7,727 nucleotides of DNA from Nitrososphaerales archaeon TH5894 (GTDB lineage Archaea > Thermoproteota > Nitrososphaeria > Nitrososphaerales > Nitrososphaeraceae): the NCBI GenBank assembly GCA_014523485.1, contig JAATVK010000095.1, positions 1 to 7,727 of the forward strand, given 5' to 3'. Of the stretch, positions 5,089 through 7,727 are shown one piece after another. The notes under the pieces were generated by a model. The model did no database searches. It saw only the letters and a program-made list of their open reading frames with translations, and had not been told where the DNA came from. Position numbers and translations under genes: made by a program. Within the stretch, counting starts at the first letter, position 1. Every line of letters starts with the position of its first letter.

Positions 5089-5856
5089 ATGAGAATTATA
5101 TTTATTATAGGAATTTTATCATTCTTGGTACTAGGAGTTTTGAATAGTAGTACTAATGTCTTTGGTCATGCAAATCCTATTTCATATAATCCCTCTTCAA
5201 ATAGCATTTTTCAATTAGATCAATTATTACCGACCAACATAACAATTCTATATTCTGAAAGACCAGAACCAAAAGTAAGTTACATCCATGTTTTAAATCC
5301 CTTTAATGAAAGAGTTGATAATAATGATTTTAAAATAGTTACTCAGAATCAAAGAGGGGCAACAGTTACCTTAAATTCTCCAAAACTTTCCAATGGGACG
5401 TATACTGTTTCTTGGCTTGTATTATCAAAAGATGATGGTCATATAACAAAGGGCTCATATGTATTTACTATAACTGATAAGTCTGAAACCACAAAAACAA
5501 CAACAACTAAGGATAAGGAGGCAAATACATTTCTACAACGAACAGTAATTGACAATGTCAATCTTGAATATAAAATAACACCATTACAAGTTGGCATAAA
5601 CACTTTTATCGTAGCATTGAAAGATGAGAATAACAAATCATTAAGTAATATTAACAATGTAATAATGCAATTTTCAAATCAAAATCAAAATATTGGACCA
5701 ATAATTGCAAATTTAAAAAAAATGGGTAATGGGGTTTATAGCGTTACTGGAGCTTATCTAAGTCAAGAAGGAGAATGGAACGTAAAGATAACAGCCCAAA
5801 GATCGGGACAATATGATTTGAATCATAGTTTTAAGATATCAATTCCAACTAAATAA
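5089..5856 (+). CDS. copC: Secreted CopC-like copper-binding protein with C-terminal YtkA-like domain
   Basis: I start the gene at ATG 5089 (255 residues) rather than at the TTG 20 codons upstream, because the signal peptide then begins normally: MRIIFIIGILSFLVLGVL, with a V-x-G cut site before H27. Residues 27-130 are the CopC beta-barrel: HANPISYNP at the mature start, an L-S-N-G-T-Y-T-V-S-W strand, and DDGH (D116, H118) before G-S-Y-V-F-T-I. In the family, the mature N-terminal His with Asp and His of D-G-H bind Cu(II). The Met-rich Cu(I) site of some bacterial CopC is absent. A Thr/Lys linker (about 132-145) leads to a YtkA/FixH-like domain (150-255) with YKITPLQVGINTF and GNGVYSVTGAYLSQEGEW. 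It acts outside the membrane, probably with the CopD-like protein encoded convergently. Substrate direction, uptake or buffering, is not shown by the sequence. Confidence 0.85.
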   Translation: MRIIFIIGILSFLVLGVLNSSTNVFGHANPISYNPSSNSIFQLDQLLPTNITILYSERPEPKVSYIHVLNPFNERVDNNDFKIVTQNQRGATVTLNSPKLSNGTYTVSWLVLSKDDGHITKGSYVFTITDKSETTKTTTTKDKEANTFLQRTVIDNVNLEYKITPLQVGINTFIVALKDENNKSLSNINNVIMQFSNQNQNIGPIIANLKKMGNGVYSVTGAYLSQEGEWNVKITAQRSGQYDLNHSFKISIPTK

Positions 5857-5880
5857 TATTGTAAAAGTATAAGAATTTGT

Positions 5881-5921
5881 TAATTGAGCTGGTTATATAC
5901 TAATCAATTATAGACTTTTTC
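5881..5921. terminator. Hairpin between convergent copC and copD
   Basis: TAATTGA (5881-5887) pairs with TCAATTA (5904-5910) around 16 bases, followed by CTTTTTC. On the minus strand, the A5 run at 5954-5958 reads as a T5 tract just after the copD stop. Confidence 0.35.
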
Positions 5922-5974
5922 ACAATACATATTTAGATTAAGTATCTATTAATAAAAATATAATATATTAAAAG

Positions 5975-7399
5975 TTATTTTGGTGGATTTTGATTATATA
6001 TTTGTAAATTTAACCAACCCTGTCTTGCAAATAAAATAACTAATATTGCAATTGATATTGATAATAAAAGTGTAATAAAAGAAAAAGATTGATCAAAAAG
6101 ATGATTCTGATTATTAATAGTTTTGGTTGATTCTGATTGTTCGGAGTGAGACAATGTCATCATATCCATATTATGAAAGTTAACTTGTTGAGGTGGAGAC
6201 GTTATAGTTAAAAATGAAGAAGTAAAAATTACACCAATACCAAAAATAAATTCTAATTTTAATGATTTATCAAATATCTTAAACTTTTGTAATTGTTGAT
6301 TTATTTGTATCCATATTTTTTGATTAATGAATTTATGCAATCTAAAATGATGATAACCTCCAAGTAATCCCATTGGAAAAACTAAAAGCAGTTTTATTAT
6401 CAAAATATTTCCGTATGGGCTATTTAAAAGTGAAGATGGTTGTTGAAGATGTAATAAACCCATATAGAGTCCGGTTATAAATATAATACCCATTGACATT
6501 ATAGCAATAATAGAAAAACGTAAAATGATTGATAGAAAAAGATGTATATTTAAGGAATTTTTAAAAGAATTAGAATATTGAATATTAGGTATTTTTTCTT
6601 TAACAAGTAATTTTCTTGATATGAGGAGAGAAATATAAAACAATCCTCCTACCCATATTGATACCATCATGAAATGAATCCAATCAATGAAAATAGCTAA
6701 ATATGGCAAAAATGAAACTGCAGCATTATGACTTTGAATGCTGTTAGAGAAAATATTGATCGAACCTAAAATCAATATTAATATACAAAAAGTTAAGGAA
6801 AGCTTATTGGTTTTTATTTTTGGATGTTTTATACTTTGTTGTTCTTTATATTTCCATCTCTGGTTTTTTTTAGCTATATAATAATATACTATAGATAATA
6901 TAATGATAATTGTAGATGTTACTAATTTTATTATAAATATGTTACCAGCACTAGTTGAAAGTAATATTAAAAAAGTTGAACTCAAATCAAGTGCTAGTTC
7001 TGAAGATAATAAGGAAGCCTGATATACAAGCAAAATTAATGCCATATTAAAGATAATAGCTCCACATGCAATAATTGTAATTATAAATTGTTTATTGTTC
7101 ACTAATAAAGGCCAAATGAAATTATTATTATTATTAAAAAATACAGAGTCTTTTTTTATGACTGGAATTAATACAAATGAATATACAACAGTGATTCCAA
7201 CAATTAAAGCTTGAGCAATTAATAATGGGGCTTTGATAATTGCATCTGTATAAGAGGTAATTGCAGCAGCAGCAGTTTCTGACTCTGATCCAATAGTAGT
7301 AATTTGACTATAGGATGTTTCGACAATATTAGAGGGTATCAAATATAAAAATATAATTGATATAGTCAAGATATAGAACAAGTAGAATAATCTTTTCAA
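5975..7399 (-). CDS. copD: CopD-like copper membrane protein
   Basis: The 474-residue protein has a signal-like N-terminal helix (about 3-22) and about nine further hydrophobic segments. The CopD core is residues about 225-400. It shows DWIHFMMVSIWVGGL (239-253, with H242), then ITGLYMGLL, then SPYGNILIIKLLLVFPMG and GGYHHFRLH (H350, H351, H355). In this family, membrane His and Met residues are thought to take copper across the membrane from periplasmic CopC. A loop before the last helix carries FHNMDMMTLSH (H409, M411, M413, M414, H418), an extra possible copper site. The start is TTG; no ATG or GTG is in frame before the upstream stop, and an AAATAAAT TATA candidate (7424-7431) sits about 25-32 bases away. 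It is convergent with the copC-like gene, so the two are not one operon. In many bacteria CopC and CopD are adjacent or fused. Confidence 0.85.
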   Translation of the reverse strand: MKRLFYLFYILTISIIFLYLIPSNIVETSYSQITTIGSESETAAAAITSYTDAIIKAPLLIAQALIVGITVVYSFVLIPVIKKDSVFFNNNNNFIWPLLVNNKQFIITIIACGAIIFNMALILLVYQASLLSSELALDLSSTFLILLSTSAGNIFIIKLVTSTIIIILSIVYYYIAKKNQRWKYKEQQSIKHPKIKTNKLSLTFCILILILGSINIFSNSIQSHNAAVSFLPYLAIFIDWIHFMMVSIWVGGLFYISLLISRKLLVKEKIPNIQYSNSFKNSLNIHLFLSIILRFSIIAIMSMGIIFITGLYMGLLHLQQPSSLLNSPYGNILIIKLLLVFPMGLLGGYHHFRLHKFINQKIWIQINQQLQKFKIFDKSLKLEFIFGIGVIFTSSFLTITSPPQQVNFHNMDMMTLSHSEQSESTKTINNQNHLFDQSFSFITLLLSISIAILVILFARQGWLNLQIYNQNPPK

Positions 7400-7653
7400 C
7401 TTGCTAACTTCTTTAATAATTCGATTTATTTGTCTGAAGTATCATTATTGTGCAACTTAAATCGTTTTAATATTACCTTATTAATTTTTTAATTATTTTA
7501 CTCTATTATAAGATATTGTCGTTAATATAATAATTTATGGAAATATAATAAATAGGAGTTAGAGAATTTGGATTTGTTTATTTATTCTCTTTATACAAAA
7601 TTGGATGTTCTGATTGTATAGCATTTTTTACATAATTTTATTTAGTGAATTCA
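7400..7653. other. AT-rich spacer upstream of copD, no gene seen
   Basis: It holds the probable copD promoter near 7424-7431, T runs (7482-7487) and a loose TATTATA/TATAATA repeat. No open frame with a normal start and a convincing protein was found. Confidence 0.45.
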
Positions 7654-7727
7654 TCAATTCTCTAGTTCAGTTAATTTCTTTGAAATTTCATTATTTGCTA
7701 AATATGGTTCAGGAAACCCTAAATCTG
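7654..7727 (-). CDS. C-terminal end of an unidentified protein (5' partial)
   Basis: The minus strand is open from the right edge for 23 codons, reading DLGFPEPYLANNE then ISKKLTELEN, followed by TGA TGA. The double stop and the protein-like composition support a real gene end. Too little is present to name it. On the other strand a short frame from ATG 7703 also runs off the edge but has only eight codons, so it is the weaker reading. Confidence 0.45.
   Translation of the reverse strand, partial: DLGFPEPYLANNEISKKLTELEN

Noticed and set aside
5439..5657. Minus-strand 72-aa open frame inside the copC-like gene
   Set aside because: Shadow of the linker and YtkA-like region; no independent support.
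7557..7640. Plus-strand stretch reading GVREFGFVYLFSLYK then IGCSDCIAFFT
   Set aside because: No ATG, GTG or TTG start in frame and a stop immediately upstream; the C-S-D-C pair alone is not enough to call a gene.

Overview
The window is strongly AT-rich and looks like a chromosomal stretch of an ammonia-oxidising archaeon of the Nitrososphaeria, most likely a Nitrososphaera/Nitrosocosmicus-type lineage. This rests on several signs: promoters with an archaeal TATA box about 25 bases before a start codon and no Shine-Dalgarno motif (apparently leaderless genes), T-tract ends, frequent TTG and GTG starts, a stand-alone receiver protein beside a C2H2 zinc-finger protein, and exported proteins with a 'YAQ'-like junction after the signal segment. 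The genus is an inference; no rRNA or ammonia-oxidation gene is present.

Layout. 1-140 is the C-terminal end of a probable ferritin-like protein. 348-581 encodes a 77-aa two-helix membrane protein and 809-928 a 39-aa very charged protein preceded by a strong inverted repeat. 1030-1196 holds what looks like a broken small gene. 1213-1776 (minus) encodes a PRC-barrel-like plus C2H2 zinc-finger protein, divergent from a stand-alone response-regulator receiver (2001-2450). Just downstream, 2535-2644 carries the start of a second receiver gene that stops after about 25 residues. 2730-2905 (minus) is a 4-oxalocrotonate-tautomerase-family gene with a one-base frameshift after codon 6. 3117-4376 encodes a secreted lipase-type alpha/beta hydrolase fused through a Q/S-rich linker to a second extracytoplasmic domain. 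Opposite its end lies a 50-aa minus-strand gene (4470-4622) whose frame continues upstream with only two stops.

The right part is a copper module. A secreted CopC-YtkA-like protein (start best placed at 5089) and a multi-span CopD-like membrane protein (minus, 5975-7399) converge on each other. CopC would hold Cu(II) outside the membrane and CopD would be the membrane partner, which fits an organism whose ammonia oxidation depends on copper enzymes. The window ends in the C-terminal codons of an unidentified minus-strand gene (7654-7727).

No transposon, CRISPR array, tRNA or rRNA was seen. There is no clear undescribed multi-gene system. The most interesting content is the set of very short or decaying genes between the larger ones and the unusual domain combinations.
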